Shown: positions 17,660 to 30,038, counted from the stretch's first letter. The stretch is DNA of 64,000 nt from Candidatus Zhuqueibacterota bacterium (GCA_029262005.1 JAJDAG010000022.1:16411-80410), one strand, 5' to 3'. Made by a program: numbers and translations. Notes: a model not told the origin generated them from the sequence alone.

Positions 17660-19192
17660 ATGGAATCTCAAAAATCTAACTACGTCACCGACTGGCTGGA
17701 CAAGCGCGCAAAACTGACTCCGGAACGTGTTGCGCTGGTAGATTGGAACAGCGGCCAGGAATGGAATTACGCGGAATGGAACGCTCGCGCCAACCGCACC
17801 GCCAATTTCTTGCGAGAATTGAGTGTTCAAAAAGGCGATCGGGTATCGGTCTATGCCAGTAACTGCGTTGAGTATGTGGATCTTTTTTTTGCATGTGCTA
17901 AAATCGGCGCCATCCTGCACAATCTCAACTGGCGCCTGACCGTACACGAGCTGCGCGGAATCATCGCCGACGCCGAGCCCAAAATATTCGTCTATTCGCC
18001 GGAGTGGCAGGAGCAAGTTGAAGAGCTCCGCCCCGCACTAAAGGGAATTTCCCATATCGTCTCTATTCACCCGATTGCCTATTCACAAGATCAGCCATTG
18101 GCAGGCCGCAACCATTGCTCAGACAAACTAACCGAGCGACCCGATTTAAAACCGGACGATCCCTGGGGCATCTACTACACCGGCGGCACCACCGGTCTGC
18201 CCAAAGGTGCCATCTTGACCCACGGCAACATGACCTGGAACAGCGTCAACACCGTCATGAGTTGGGGCGCCACAGCCGAAGACTGCGCCCCGCTACAACT
18301 GCCGTTTTTCCACATTGGCGGGCCGAACATTTTCATGCTGCCGTTGGTGCATGTCGGCGGAAAAACCATTCTCTGCCGGGAATTCGACCTTGAGCAGACA
18401 TTTGATCTCGTTGAGCGCGGTGGTATCACTCATTTCGTCGGCGTACCGACTATGTTCCTCATGATGCAGCAGCATCCGCGTTGGGCCAAAACCGATTTCG
18501 CCCATCTCAAATTGGTGACCAGCGGCGGCGCACCCTGCCCTCTGCCGGTGATGGAAAAATTCTGGCAAAAAGGTGTGGATTTCAAAATGGGTTATGGGCT
18601 CACCGAGGCTGCCGGCAATAATTTTTGGCTGCCACAAACGGCTGTACGCCGTAAAACCGGTTCGGTGGGATTTCCTATTTTCCATATTGGCATGAAAGTG
18701 ACAAAAGAGGATGGCTGCGAATGTGCCGCCAATGAAACAGGGGAACTGCACATTCGCGGCCCGCACATCACACCCGGCTACTGGAACAACCCGGAAGCCA
18801 CAGCCGAAACCATCAAAAACGGCTGGCTGCACACCGGCGATCTGGCGAAAACCGACGACGAAGGCTACTTTTACATTATTGGGCGCAGCAAGGATATGTT
18901 CATCAGCGGTGGTGAGAATGTCTATCCCGCCGAAGTTGAAAACGCCCTGTACGCCCACCCGGCTGTGGCAGAGGCCGCGCTTATCGGTGTTGCGCACGAA
19001 AAATGGGGCGAAGCAGGCAAAGCGTTTGTGGTTGTCGAACCAGGGCACACGCTTACCACCGCCGAGCTGCTCGACTTTCTGCGCCAGCGTCTGGCGAAAT
19101 ACAAAATTCCGCGGTCCCTGATTTTTCTGGACGAACTACCAAAGACGGCTATCGGCAAAATCGATAAAAAGATTTTGGCATTGAAGTGTTAG
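17660..19192 (+). CDS. AMP-forming acyl-CoA synthetase/ligase (second)
   Basis: This 510-residue ANL enzyme has YYTGGTTGLPKGA as the phosphate loop, TSGGAPCP and MGYGLTEAAGNN in the adenylate site, LHTGDLAKTDDEGYFYIIGR as the hinge region and TAIGKIDKK with the catalytic lysine. All key elements are intact. It is a paralogue of the ligase at 12240 with different substrate-pocket residues, so the two probably activate different acids or act at two stages of one pathway. ATG 17660 has no clear ribosome binding site. The 153 bp upstream hold no gene. Confidence 0.9.
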   Translation: MESQKSNYVTDWLDKRAKLTPERVALVDWNSGQEWNYAEWNARANRTANFLRELSVQKGDRVSVYASNCVEYVDLFFACAKIGAILHNLNWRLTVHELRGIIADAEPKIFVYSPEWQEQVEELRPALKGISHIVSIHPIAYSQDQPLAGRNHCSDKLTERPDLKPDDPWGIYYTGGTTGLPKGAILTHGNMTWNSVNTVMSWGATAEDCAPLQLPFFHIGGPNIFMLPLVHVGGKTILCREFDLEQTFDLVERGGITHFVGVPTMFLMMQQHPRWAKTDFAHLKLVTSGGAPCPLPVMEKFWQKGVDFKMGYGLTEAAGNNFWLPQTAVRRKTGSVGFPIFHIGMKVTKEDGCECAANETGELHIRGPHITPGYWNNPEATAETIKNGWLHTGDLAKTDDEGYFYIIGRSKDMFISGGENVYPAEVENALYAHPAVAEAALIGVAHEKWGEAGKAFVVVEPGHTLTTAELLDFLRQRLAKYKIPRSLIFLDELPKTAIGKIDKKILALKC

Positions 19193-19301
19193 TATTTAGT
19201 GCGCTAAAGTGTCAGATTGGTGCGAGCGTTTTAAGCATCAGTCTAATAATCCACCAAGCCGCCGCGAAGATTAAGCAAATTCGATCGATAAGGAGAATGT
19301 A

Positions 19302-20831
19302 ATGATTTTATCCTGGAGCCTGTTCATCTTCTACCTGCTCGGCACCTCGTATCTGGCCTGGCTGGGATTCAGGCGGACAAAAAATTTCGGGAGTTTTGCC
19401 ATTGGCAAGGGAGATATGTCGCCGTTTGTAGTGGGTATTACCCTGGCAGCGAGCACGGCTTCGGCTGCCACTTTCATAATCAATCCGGGTTTTATTTACG
19501 TGCACGGGCTTTCCGCATTCATGCATTTTGTGGTCGCGGTCGGTTTGGGATTCTGCCTGATGCTGGTGCTGCTTTCCTTTCGCTTTCGGCGGCTTGGCGA
19601 GAAAAACAAAGCGCTCACCATGCCGCACTGGATCGGCGAGCGATACGGCTCAAAAAATGTGGCCCTGTACTTTGCTTTCATCAACCTGTTTTCCCTGGCG
19701 TTCGTAGTGCTTATCGTCGGCGGACTTTCCATCGTCATGCAGAAACTGCTTGGTGTTTCCAATATCCTAGCGCTGCTCATCATACTGGGCTTTGTTACCA
19801 GCTACGTTTTTGTCGGTGGCACTTACGCCCATGCTTTTACCAACACGCTGCAGGGATCGCTCATGCTGGTGGTGACGCTGGTGATCATCATTTCAGGTTT
19901 CAAGCTGTTCTTCCAGGGCTCACCGGGCTTTTTTGAGCGAATAGCGGCGCAGGATGCCAATCTAGTGGCCTGGGTGAATCCAGCCAGCAACCTCTTCAAC
20001 AGCGTCTTTTCCATTTACATCAGCGGTTTTGTCATCGGTGCGGCTGTAGTATGCCAGCCGCATATTTTAACCAAAGCGCTCTATGTGAAAAGTGACCGCG
20101 CCGTGCGCCAGTATCTCATCGTAGCCATCATCGCGCTGGTGATTTTTTTCGCCCTGCCCCTCGCCGGCTTTTACGCCCGCCTGGGACTTTCCCCGGAGCA
20201 ACTCGTCGATGCCGCAACCGGTGCCTTCCGCCAGGATCTGGTCATGACCGTTTACCTCGAAAACGCTTTCCCCGGCTGGACTTTCACCTTCATCAGCATT
20301 GTGCTCTTAGCTGCGGGCATGTCCACCCTGGACGGCATTCTGGTTTCTCTGTCCACAATCAGTGCCAACGACCTCATTTTGAATCTCATGGATCGTTTCG
20401 GCAAACAACGCATTTCCGAAGAAAGGCGCCTGGCGCTGGCCTATAAATACAGTCACATCGTACTGGTGGGAATTGCCGCCACCGCCTTTCTCATCTGCAT
20501 TAATCCACCGAAACTACTGGGTATTTTTGGTCAATTAGGCGTTTACGGAATGGTAGTAGCCAGCGTACCGCCCATATTGTGTGGTATTTTGTTTCGCGAC
20601 GTCTCGCTCAAGCTCGTGTGGACATCTTCGGCGGTGGGGATTATCCTGCACTTTCTGCTCTACTTCTTTGGTGCCCGTCTCCTCCCCAATTCCAATCTGG
20701 CATTTGCCAACCCGGGTGTAACCTCAACCATAGCCATAATCGTCTCCCTCATGCCGACGCTGGCCCTGGCCTGGTTAAAGTCAAGAAAGGAGTTCAGTAA
20801 GCCGGTTTCTGTTCGGGTTGAAGACTGTTAA
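19302..20831 (+). CDS. Sodium/solute symporter (SSS family)
   Basis: The 509-residue inner-membrane protein has about 13 hydrophobic segments and the SSS-family start FYLLGTSYLAWLGFRRTKNF, followed by an SASAATFI segment in the first helices and a HAFTNTLQGSLM region, as in PutP/PanF-type carriers. It should import an organic solute with sodium. Within the island it is the candidate inner-membrane carrier for the compound brought in by the TonB-dependent receptor, probably a carboxylate. AAGGAG lies six bases before ATG 19302. It follows the second acyl-CoA ligase by about 110 bp. Confidence 0.88.
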   Translation: MILSWSLFIFYLLGTSYLAWLGFRRTKNFGSFAIGKGDMSPFVVGITLAASTASAATFIINPGFIYVHGLSAFMHFVVAVGLGFCLMLVLLSFRFRRLGEKNKALTMPHWIGERYGSKNVALYFAFINLFSLAFVVLIVGGLSIVMQKLLGVSNILALLIILGFVTSYVFVGGTYAHAFTNTLQGSLMLVVTLVIIISGFKLFFQGSPGFFERIAAQDANLVAWVNPASNLFNSVFSIYISGFVIGAAVVCQPHILTKALYVKSDRAVRQYLIVAIIALVIFFALPLAGFYARLGLSPEQLVDAATGAFRQDLVMTVYLENAFPGWTFTFISIVLLAAGMSTLDGILVSLSTISANDLILNLMDRFGKQRISEERRLALAYKYSHIVLVGIAATAFLICINPPKLLGIFGQLGVYGMVVASVPPILCGILFRDVSLKLVWTSSAVGIILHFLLYFFGARLLPNSNLAFANPGVTSTIAIIVSLMPTLALAWLKSRKEFSKPVSVRVEDC

Positions 20832-21097
20832 ATTTTCAAGCAAACCGCTACTCAATGCAAATATCCGAATCAGGGAATGTGTCTTCCGGTTATAATAACT
20901 GCACCCCGGTCGTCGGTTACTTCAAAAAAATAACGTGCACTTCTGTGGTGAATTTTGCCCCGTCAGACTAATTTTACACGCCATCCTGCACCGCCTTAAA
21001 AATGGAAAATCTTCAACTTGAAAAAAATGTTTGACTATGGAAAGAAAAATACATTTTTTATGCATTGATTTTGAATACACTATTCAAGTTTTATTGA

Positions 21098-23152
<2,055 letters not shown>

Positions 23153-23311
23153 GTTTGCAGCACCCGGTTTTCCTGTTCGTATTCTAACCCAGACATGACT
23201 TTCAGCCCACTAACCTGAATTATGCAGGCTAAATTGAGTCGGTTTTTTTCCCAACACCGGTAACATCACCAGACTTGAGAGAAAAACAAAAAAATGGAAC
23301 CTTTGTTAATT

Positions 23312-23340
23312 TCAAACGTTTGATTCAAACAGTCGTTTGA
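23312..23340. promoter_or_regulatory. Double palindromic operator of the TetR gene
   Basis: Two adjacent palindromes share the half-site TCAAAC / GTTTGA: a perfect 12-mer TCAAACGTTTGA at 23312-23323 and TCAAACAGTCGTTTGA at 23325-23340. They end 19 bp before the tetR start, a classic place for self-repression. TetR dimers bind such repeats, and two sites side by side would allow cooperative binding. Confidence 0.7.
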
Positions 23341-23359
23341 TTTATTTTTTCGCAAAGAT

Positions 23360-24022
23360 ATGATGGAAGCCACCGATACCAAGACAAAACTGCTGGATGT
23401 CGCCGAAAGACTTTTCGCTGAAAAGGGGATTCATGCGATTTCTCTGCGCAATATCATTTCCGAGGCTGAAGTGAATCTTGCTGCCATTCATTACCATTTC
23501 GGCTCGAAAGAAGCTTTGCTGCGCGAAGTGTTTTCACGCCGCATAAAGCCTGTCAATGAAGAACGGTTGCGCCGTTTGGACGAACTATTGGCAGTGTCCG
23601 GAAATGCGAAAACAGATCTGGCTGCCCTTGTACGGGCATTCTTAGAGCCTGTGGTCCGAATCCGCTTTGAGAGCCCAAACCGAACACTAATTATTATGAA
23701 ACTTGTCCATCAACTTCAGGCAGATTCAGGAGATTTAAGGGAAGTCTTTTATGATCTTGTTGAAGGGGTAATAAGCCGTTTTATGGATGCATTTGGAGAG
23801 GCTTTGCCGCATTTGTCCACTGGAGAACTTTTTTGGCGCTTTAAATTCATGCTAGGTGTTTTACACATGATTATGGCACAGCCGCCAATTTGTAAGCCCG
23901 GTTTTGATTTTGATTCAGTTGAATTGGATTTGGAAAATGTAACAAATAAAGTTGTGCCGTTTCTGGTTGCCGGCTTTGAAGCACCTGCAACAGAGGCGCG
24001 AAACATGGATAACGGAATATGA
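23360..24022 (+). CDS. TetR-family regulator of the RND efflux operon
   Basis: The 220-residue protein has a TetR helix-turn-helix at about residues 8-55 (LLDVAERLFAEKGIHAISLR, then VNLAAIHYHFGSKEALLREV) and a helical ligand-binding C-terminus. It is the first gene of a four-gene operon: the stop overlaps the start of the outer-membrane factor gene by 4 bp. With the palindromes just upstream, it most likely represses itself and the pump until a ligand binds. The ligand may be a toxic intermediate or an amphiphile, perhaps linked to the neighbouring catabolic island; that part is speculation. Confidence 0.92.
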   Translation: MMEATDTKTKLLDVAERLFAEKGIHAISLRNIISEAEVNLAAIHYHFGSKEALLREVFSRRIKPVNEERLRRLDELLAVSGNAKTDLAALVRAFLEPVVRIRFESPNRTLIIMKLVHQLQADSGDLREVFYDLVEGVISRFMDAFGEALPHLSTGELFWRFKFMLGVLHMIMAQPPICKPGFDFDSVELDLENVTNKVVPFLVAGFEAPATEARNMDNGI

Positions 24023-25461
24023 AAAAAATATGGGTTCAGTTGGGAATTGTCGTTCTGCTTGGGTCATGTGCTTCAGCGCCGAAAATTCGGGATGTTGAGC
24101 CGGGAATTGACCTGCCTGAAACATGGCAGGTGCCCGCCGGTGCAACTGCAGAAATCGATTCATCCTGGTGGCAGGAGTTTGGTGATGCACAATTGTCCGA
24201 GATTCTTGATGTCGCGTTGAAGCAAAATATCGACTTGAATATTGCTGCGTCTCGTTTGCAGATTGCAGCCGCCCAGGCGAAAATAGCCGGAGCGCCGCTT
24301 TACCCGCAAGCGAATATTTCCTTTAACAGCCGCAAAAATAAACAGAACTTTATCGGCTTTCCAATCCCCGGTTCCAACAGCGGTGTTTTGAGCACCACCA
24401 CAAACTCCTTCGGCGTTGCCATGAATGTCAGTTGGGAACTGGATCTTTGGGGCAGGTTGCGTGCGGACAATGCCGCAGCCGTCGCGCAATTACAGGCATC
24501 TCAAGCTGATTTTATTGCTGCAAGGCTTTCTTTGACCGCGCAAGTTTGCAAAACATGGTTTGCTGCCATTACTGCAAAACAACAAATGGCATTGTCGCAG
24601 GCAACTGTTGAAAATTGGCAGGTTGCAAATGAACATGTGCAGAGGCGTTACGAAAGCGGCCTGGTAACCTCGCTGGACTACCGCCTGTCCCTGGCCAATT
24701 TTGCCCGGGCGAAAGCAAATCAAAGGGCCAGCCGGTCGCAATATGAGGGCACGCTTCGGCAACTTGAAGTGCTTTTGAAACGTTATCCCTCCGCGAGCCT
24801 TGGATTGACTGAGGACTTGCCGGTTGTTTCCCAGACAATTCCAGCCGGTTTACCCGCAGATTTGCTTGTCCGCAGACCTGATCTTGCTGCAGCCGAACGC
24901 CGTTTGGCTGCAAGTCAGTCAAGCATATCAAGCGCAAAGCGGGCTTTGTTGCCTCAGATCAGCTTAACGGGTTCCTCTGGTACCACGAGCAAAGCACTCA
25001 GTGACTTGCTGAGTGGAGATTTTAGTGTCTGGAGTATTGCCGGCGGTTTGTTGCAGCCAATTTTTCAAGGCGGAAAACTGCGCGCGAATGTTGAGCTGGC
25101 AAAGCAGCAGGCAAATATCGCCACTGCTGAATATCAGCGTGCTGCCCTCACGGCCTTTGCTGAAGTCGAAAATGCACTGGCAAATGAAACACACCTTAGC
25201 GAAAGCCAAATCGCCATGGAAGAAGCAACCCGGCAGGCCAGTGCGGCCAGGGAATTGGCTGAGACTCAATACGCCCGGGGCCTCGTGGCTTTCGTCACCA
25301 TGCTGGAAGCACAGCGATCTGCGTATGACAATCAACGGCAATTGCTGGAGGTACGCCGGCAGCGTTTGGACGTAAGGGTCGATTTATACCTTGCTCTTGG
25401 TGGCGGATTTACACTGAATAAAAAAAGTACAACAACTCAAACTCAGGAGTTACACCCATGA
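24019..25461 (+). CDS. Outer-membrane efflux lipoprotein (TolC/NodT type)
   Basis: This 480-residue protein starts with a lipoprotein signal, cleaved before Cys in LLGSCAS. Two repeats of the outer-membrane efflux family follow, with long coiled coils typical of TolC channels (for example AASRLQIAAAQAKIAGAPLY and PADLLVRRPDLAAAERRL). The second is a signature of the NodT/OprM group. It should form the trimeric exit duct of the RND pump. It overlaps tetR by 4 bp at its start and the adaptor gene by 4 bp at its end, so the three pump parts are translated together. Confidence 0.92.
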   Translation: MKKIWVQLGIVVLLGSCASAPKIRDVEPGIDLPETWQVPAGATAEIDSSWWQEFGDAQLSEILDVALKQNIDLNIAASRLQIAAAQAKIAGAPLYPQANISFNSRKNKQNFIGFPIPGSNSGVLSTTTNSFGVAMNVSWELDLWGRLRADNAAAVAQLQASQADFIAARLSLTAQVCKTWFAAITAKQQMALSQATVENWQVANEHVQRRYESGLVTSLDYRLSLANFARAKANQRASRSQYEGTLRQLEVLLKRYPSASLGLTEDLPVVSQTIPAGLPADLLVRRPDLAAAERRLAASQSSISSAKRALLPQISLTGSSGTTSKALSDLLSGDFSVWSIAGGLLQPIFQGGKLRANVELAKQQANIATAEYQRAALTAFAEVENALANETHLSESQIAMEEATRQASAARELAETQYARGLVAFVTMLEAQRSAYDNQRQLLEVRRQRLDVRVDLYLALGGGFTLNKKSTTTQTQELHP

Positions 25462-26669
25462 ATTTGAATCATAAATTGAAATACATTCTGCCTGTTGCTG
25501 TGATCCTGGTCAGCATTCTTGGCGCACTGGTTATCGTCCGTTCCAAACCAGATGTCAAGCCGAATCCGCCCAGGATAACACCGAAACTCATCAAGACAAT
25601 AGAAGTCAGGCAAAAGCAAGTGCAAATGGTGGTAAGGTCTCAAGGCAGCGTGCGCGCAAGAACGGAGAGCGCGCTTGTATCTCAGGTTGCAGGATTGGTA
25701 ACCTCGGTGTCGCCATCCTTTGTTGCCGGCGGCTTTTTTGAAGAGGGAGATATTCTCGTTTCCCAGGATCCCCGGGATTATGCATTTATTCTTACACAGG
25801 CAAAGCATCAGGTCGCCAAGGCAGCGCTGGCTCTTGAAATCGAAAAACAGCAGTCTGAAATTGCACGCGAAGAGTGGCTGCGTTTAAACACAGGTGAACC
25901 ACCGTCACTCGCGTCCAGAAAACCACAACTTTTGGAAGCACGGGCTGCCCTTGAAGCCGCCAGGGCCGGCGAACAGCAGGCACAATTAAACATGGAACGC
26001 ACCTCTATTCGGGCGCCTTTTGCCGGCAGGGTGCGCACTAAAAATGTTGATGTGGGCCAATATGTGACGCCGGGGATGGCATTGGCCAATGTTTATGCCA
26101 TTGATTACGCAGAAGTACGGTTGTCTTTGCGCGACGAAGAACTAGCCTTTTTAGATATGCCGTTTGACTTCAGGGGGAAAAATCTCAATCGGAAAGGGCC
26201 ACGAGTTGATTTGCAGGCAAGATTTGCCGGCAAACAGCATCAATGGCAGGGCTACCTTACCCACATTGAGGCTGAAGTGGATTCGAGGAGCCGCATGATT
26301 CACGCAGTAGTCCGCGTGGATAATCCGTATGGCAAAAGCGTTGACAATCAGCGTCCTCCTTTGACTGTAGGCCTTTTCGTGAATGCGGCAATACACGGCA
26401 GTACCGTAGAAAATCTCTATCTTCTTCCCCGAGCCGCTTTGCGTAATCGCGATGAAGTGCTGGTTGTAGACGGTGATAATCGCTTACATTTTCGCAAAGT
26501 TGAATCTTTTAGAGTTGAGTCAGATATTGCTTACATAAGTTCAGGTCTCAGTGATGGTGAGCAAGTTTGCGTTTCTGTAATAGAGGCGGTTGTGGATGGC
26601 ATGCCTGTTGAGCCGATACTTGAGGAGTATAAATTTTCAAATATCGCAATGCAGGAGGAATCCAAATGA
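25458..26669 (+). CDS. RND periplasmic adaptor (membrane fusion protein)
   Basis: The 403-residue HlyD/AcrA-type adaptor has one N-terminal membrane anchor (about 9-29), a split lipoyl domain (RTESALVSQVAGLVTSV and TSIRAPFAGRVRTKNVDVGQ), an alpha-helical hairpin between the halves, and a beta-barrel region with VRLSLRDEELAF. It joins the inner-membrane pump to the outer-membrane channel. It overlaps the genes on both sides by 4 bp. No N-terminal lipobox is seen, so anchoring is by the hydrophobic helix. Confidence 0.92.
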   Translation: MNLNHKLKYILPVAVILVSILGALVIVRSKPDVKPNPPRITPKLIKTIEVRQKQVQMVVRSQGSVRARTESALVSQVAGLVTSVSPSFVAGGFFEEGDILVSQDPRDYAFILTQAKHQVAKAALALEIEKQQSEIAREEWLRLNTGEPPSLASRKPQLLEARAALEAARAGEQQAQLNMERTSIRAPFAGRVRTKNVDVGQYVTPGMALANVYAIDYAEVRLSLRDEELAFLDMPFDFRGKNLNRKGPRVDLQARFAGKQHQWQGYLTHIEAEVDSRSRMIHAVVRVDNPYGKSVDNQRPPLTVGLFVNAAIHGSTVENLYLLPRAALRNRDEVLVVDGDNRLHFRKVESFRVESDIAYISSGLSDGEQVCVSVIEAVVDGMPVEPILEEYKFSNIAMQEESK

Positions 26670-29600
26670 ACACTGCTATTGCCTGGTTTGTAAAGAACAG
26701 AGTCACGGCTAATTTGTTGATGTTTGTGGTTGTCGTGGCTGGTTTGATCTCGCTTGCAAGGATAAAACTTGAAGTCTTTCCAGAATTCTCATCTGACATG
26801 ATCACGGTTTCGGTTGTCTATCTTGGCGCCACACCTGAAGAGGCAGAAGAAGGGATCTGTCTGCGCATCGAAGAGGCGATTCAGGATTTAGAGGGTATTA
26901 AAAAGATCACTGGAACAGCGGCAGAAGGCATCGGCAGTGTTACAGTTGAAGTCAGGGCCGGCTTTGATGACCGCAGGCTTCTTGATGATATCAAGTCGCG
27001 GGTGGATGGCATTACGACATTTCCACATGAAACAGAAAAACCGGTTATTCAGGAAGTCATTCGGCGGCGTCAGGTAATCAATGTTGCCATTTCCGGCGAT
27101 GTAGACGAAAAAAGCCTCAAAGCCATCGGTGAAAAAATACGTGATGAAGTAACCGATCTTCCTGAGATAAGCCAGGTTGATCTCACAATTGCCCGGCCTT
27201 ACGAGATTTCAATAGAAGTCTCTGAGGTCGCGTTGCAACGATTTGGTCTCACCTTTGATGAAGTCGTCCAGGCGGTCCGCCGTACATCAATGGATTTGCC
27301 CGGCGGTTCGATTAAAACATCCGGCGGCGAGATTTCGCTGCGAACAAAGGGCCAGGCTTACAAAGGTCTGGAATTCGAAAAATTGACGCTACGCTCTTTT
27401 CCGGATGGCACCCGGCTCTATCTTGGAGATGTAGCCACTGTTGTTGACGGCTTTGCTGAAACAGATCAGGCAGCCCGCTTTGACGGCCAACCGGCCGTAC
27501 TCGTGCAAGTGTACCGGGTGGGCAACGAAAGTGCGCTGGAAATTGCCGATGCTGTAAAGGACTATGTGGCCATAACACAGGCGCGACTGCCTGAAGGCGT
27601 TCACATTACGACCTGGCAAGATGATTCCTTGATTCTGAAAGCCCGTTTGAGTTTGTTGTTGCGAAATGGGCGTGCCGGGTTTGTGCTCGTATTTTTAGCG
27701 CTTGCTTTGTTTTTGCGGCTCAGGCTTGCCTGGTGGGTTGTTGTCGGCATGTTGATTTCCTTTTTCGGTGCATTTTGGCTGATGCCTTATTATGATGTTT
27801 CAATTAATTTAATCTCACTTTTTGCTTTTATTCTTGTTCTTGGAATTGTCGTCGATGACGCCATCGTCATTGGCGAAAACATATATTCGCACATTGAGCG
27901 CGGCAAGAGTGGTGTAAGGGCTGCCATCGAAGGCACGCAGGAAGTCGCCACGCCCGTCATCTTTGCCGTGCTCACCACGGTTGCCGCCTTTTCCCCTCTG
28001 CTTTCCGTGCCTGGGAATATGGGCAAAATAATGCGGATCATTCCTATTATCGTCATTGCAACATTGCTGTTTTCATTGCTTGAGTCGCTTTTTATTTTAC
28101 CATCTCACTTGTCTCACCTCGATATAGACCGGAAGTCGAAACCAGATATGGGGTTAAAAAAAATCTTTCGGAATTTTCAGGATAAGTTTGCTGCTGCAAC
28201 ACAATTTTTTGTAGATACCAGATATCGCAGCACTTTGGATTATGCTTTACGGTGGCGTTACACCACTATTTCTATCGCCGTCGCAACCTTGATTTTGACC
28301 ATTGCTCTGGCAACAGGCGGGTGGCTTAAGTTTACTTTTTTCCCAAGAGTGGAAGCAGACAATGTTGTGGCATTTCTGACTTTGCCTGAAGGCACTTCCG
28401 CTGATGTGACGGCCAAGGCTGTTAAGCGTATTGAAGAAAGCGCAAAACGCCTGCAGGAAGAACTGAGTGACGACCGGAAAGAAGTGATCAAGCATGTCCT
28501 TGCATCTATTGGTGACCAGCCATTCAGGAAGCGCCAGGGTGCACATGGTGGCCCGTCCGTTATCAGTTCAGCCAATATTGGCGAAGTCAATTTGCAGCTT
28601 ACATCGGCAGAGGACAGGGAAATAACCAGTTCGGAGCTGGCCCGCAGGTGGCGGCAATTAACCGGCCCCATCCCCGGCGCTGAAGAACTTACTTTTTCAT
28701 CCTCTCTGTTTTCAGCGGGGGAGGCAGTAAATGTCCAGATGGCCGGCACAAACTATGATGAATTGCAACTTGCTGCAAATGAGTTGAAAAGCAGGCTGGC
28801 TGAGTATCCCGGAGTTTTTGATATCATGGATTCTTACCGCGCAGGCAAGATGGAAATGAAATTAAAAATAAAACCAGAGGCTGAAGCCCTTGGCTTAACT
28901 TTGGCCGATCTCGCGCGACAGGTGCGTCAGGCTTTTTATGGCGATGAAGCTCAGCGAATTCAAAGAGGGCGTGACGACATTCGCGTGATGGTGCGCTACC
29001 CTGAAGCCGAACGCAAATCACTGAGCGATCTGGCCAATATGCGGATTCGCCTGCCTGGGGGAGAAGAAATCCCTTTTCCGGCGGCTGCTGAAGTTACAGA
29101 AGGCCGTGGCTTTGCTTCCATCAGCCGCAGTGATCGCAAGCGAACAATTAGCATCACCGCTGATGTGGATTTAAGCGTTGCCAATGCAAACGAAATTGTT
29201 GCAGATGTTACAGCAAACGTGTTGCCAGGCATACTCACGCGGTACCCATCTATAAAATATTCTCTGGAAGGAGAACAATCGGAACAACAGGAATCCATGG
29301 CCGGTCTGGCCAAAGGTTTTGTTTTTGCACTGTTGCTAATCTATGTTTTATTGGCAATTCCGTTTCGTTCCTATCTTCAGCCTTTTATTGTCATGAGCTC
29401 CATTCCGTTTGGAGTTGTAGGCGCTATCTGGGGTCACATTTTGATGGGCATGGATTTGACTTTTCTCTCTGTCTTTGGCATTGTCGCTTTGACTGGTGTC
29501 GTTGTAAACGATAGTTTGGTCATGGTGGATTTTGTCAACAGAGCACGAGAAAAAAACACCTACCTTATCGACGCCATTAAAGATGCTGGTGTGGCTCGCT

Positions 29601-29848
29601 TCCGCCCGATTCTCCTGACCTCAGTAACCACTTTTGCAGGCTTAACACCCCTATTGCTTGAGAAAAGTCTGCAAGCGCAGTTCTTGATTCCCATGGCGGT
29701 ATCATTGGCATTTGGGGTGATTTTTTCAACCTTTATTACTTTAATTCTTGTGCCAACACTTTATTTTGTGTTGGAAGATGTTAAAGCTGTTTCAGCAAAA
29801 GGCATGCGGCGTGCGCCAAGCGAGCCGGCACTTGTTGAGGTTGATTAA
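26666..29848 (+). CDS. RND efflux transporter (AcrB-like permease)
   Basis: The protein has 1060 residues, a usual length for the family, with two groups of membrane helices and two large periplasmic loops. The proton-relay pair of acidic residues in TM4 is present in GIVVDDAIVIGENIY, and a matching GVVVNDSLVMVDF lies in the second half. The start TAIAWFVKNRVTANLLMFVV is typical of the HAE/MexF-like branch. It should export drugs, lipophiles or metabolites using the proton gradient. It is the last gene of the operon, and a hairpin terminator follows. Confidence 0.94.
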   Translation: MNTAIAWFVKNRVTANLLMFVVVVAGLISLARIKLEVFPEFSSDMITVSVVYLGATPEEAEEGICLRIEEAIQDLEGIKKITGTAAEGIGSVTVEVRAGFDDRRLLDDIKSRVDGITTFPHETEKPVIQEVIRRRQVINVAISGDVDEKSLKAIGEKIRDEVTDLPEISQVDLTIARPYEISIEVSEVALQRFGLTFDEVVQAVRRTSMDLPGGSIKTSGGEISLRTKGQAYKGLEFEKLTLRSFPDGTRLYLGDVATVVDGFAETDQAARFDGQPAVLVQVYRVGNESALEIADAVKDYVAITQARLPEGVHITTWQDDSLILKARLSLLLRNGRAGFVLVFLALALFLRLRLAWWVVVGMLISFFGAFWLMPYYDVSINLISLFAFILVLGIVVDDAIVIGENIYSHIERGKSGVRAAIEGTQEVATPVIFAVLTTVAAFSPLLSVPGNMGKIMRIIPIIVIATLLFSLLESLFILPSHLSHLDIDRKSKPDMGLKKIFRNFQDKFAAATQFFVDTRYRSTLDYALRWRYTTISIAVATLILTIALATGGWLKFTFFPRVEADNVVAFLTLPEGTSADVTAKAVKRIEESAKRLQEELSDDRKEVIKHVLASIGDQPFRKRQGAHGGPSVISSANIGEVNLQLTSAEDREITSSELARRWRQLTGPIPGAEELTFSSSLFSAGEAVNVQMAGTNYDELQLAANELKSRLAEYPGVFDIMDSYRAGKMEMKLKIKPEAEALGLTLADLARQVRQAFYGDEAQRIQRGRDDIRVMVRYPEAERKSLSDLANMRIRLPGGEEIPFPAAAEVTEGRGFASISRSDRKRTISITADVDLSVANANEIVADVTANVLPGILTRYPSIKYSLEGEQSEQQESMAGLAKGFVFALLLIYVLLAIPFRSYLQPFIVMSSIPFGVVGAIWGHILMGMDLTFLSVFGIVALTGVVVNDSLVMVDFVNRAREKNTYLIDAIKDAGVARFRPILLTSVTTFAGLTPLLLEKSLQAQFLIPMAVSLAFGVIFSTFITLILVPTLYFVLEDVKAVSAKGMRRAPSEPALVEVD

Positions 29849-29856
29849 ATAAAATT

Positions 29857-29914
29857 TTCTCTTAATCATGGTGGTTATGGAAACTTGTTTTCACAACCAC
29901 CATGCAGTTAAGAA
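29857..29914 (+). terminator. Hairpin terminator of the RND operon
   Basis: CATGGTGGTT at 29867-29876 pairs with AACCACCATG at 29895-29904, and an outer CTTAA / TTAAG pair extends the stem. A-rich DNA on the left and AAAAAT on the right make it plausible in both directions. It begins nine bases after the permease stop. Confidence 0.65.
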
Positions 29915-30038
29915 AAATACGGTTTGTCAGACAACAGAATGTACCAATTCCTTACAAAGAGATTAAAGTCAGTTCCGACTTCGCCTGGACTTACTCATCA
30001 AATATAAAGTTACCGTTGATCCAAAAGCGATAAAAAGT

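Noticed and set aside
8762..19192. An Ole-type olefin synthesis cluster (OleABCD)
   Set aside because: Hydrolase, ligase, SDR and thiolase-like genes are present, but the ligases look like FadD-type enzymes, the SDR is a classical FabG type rather than the OleD type, and the thiolase-like enzyme lacks the usual triad.
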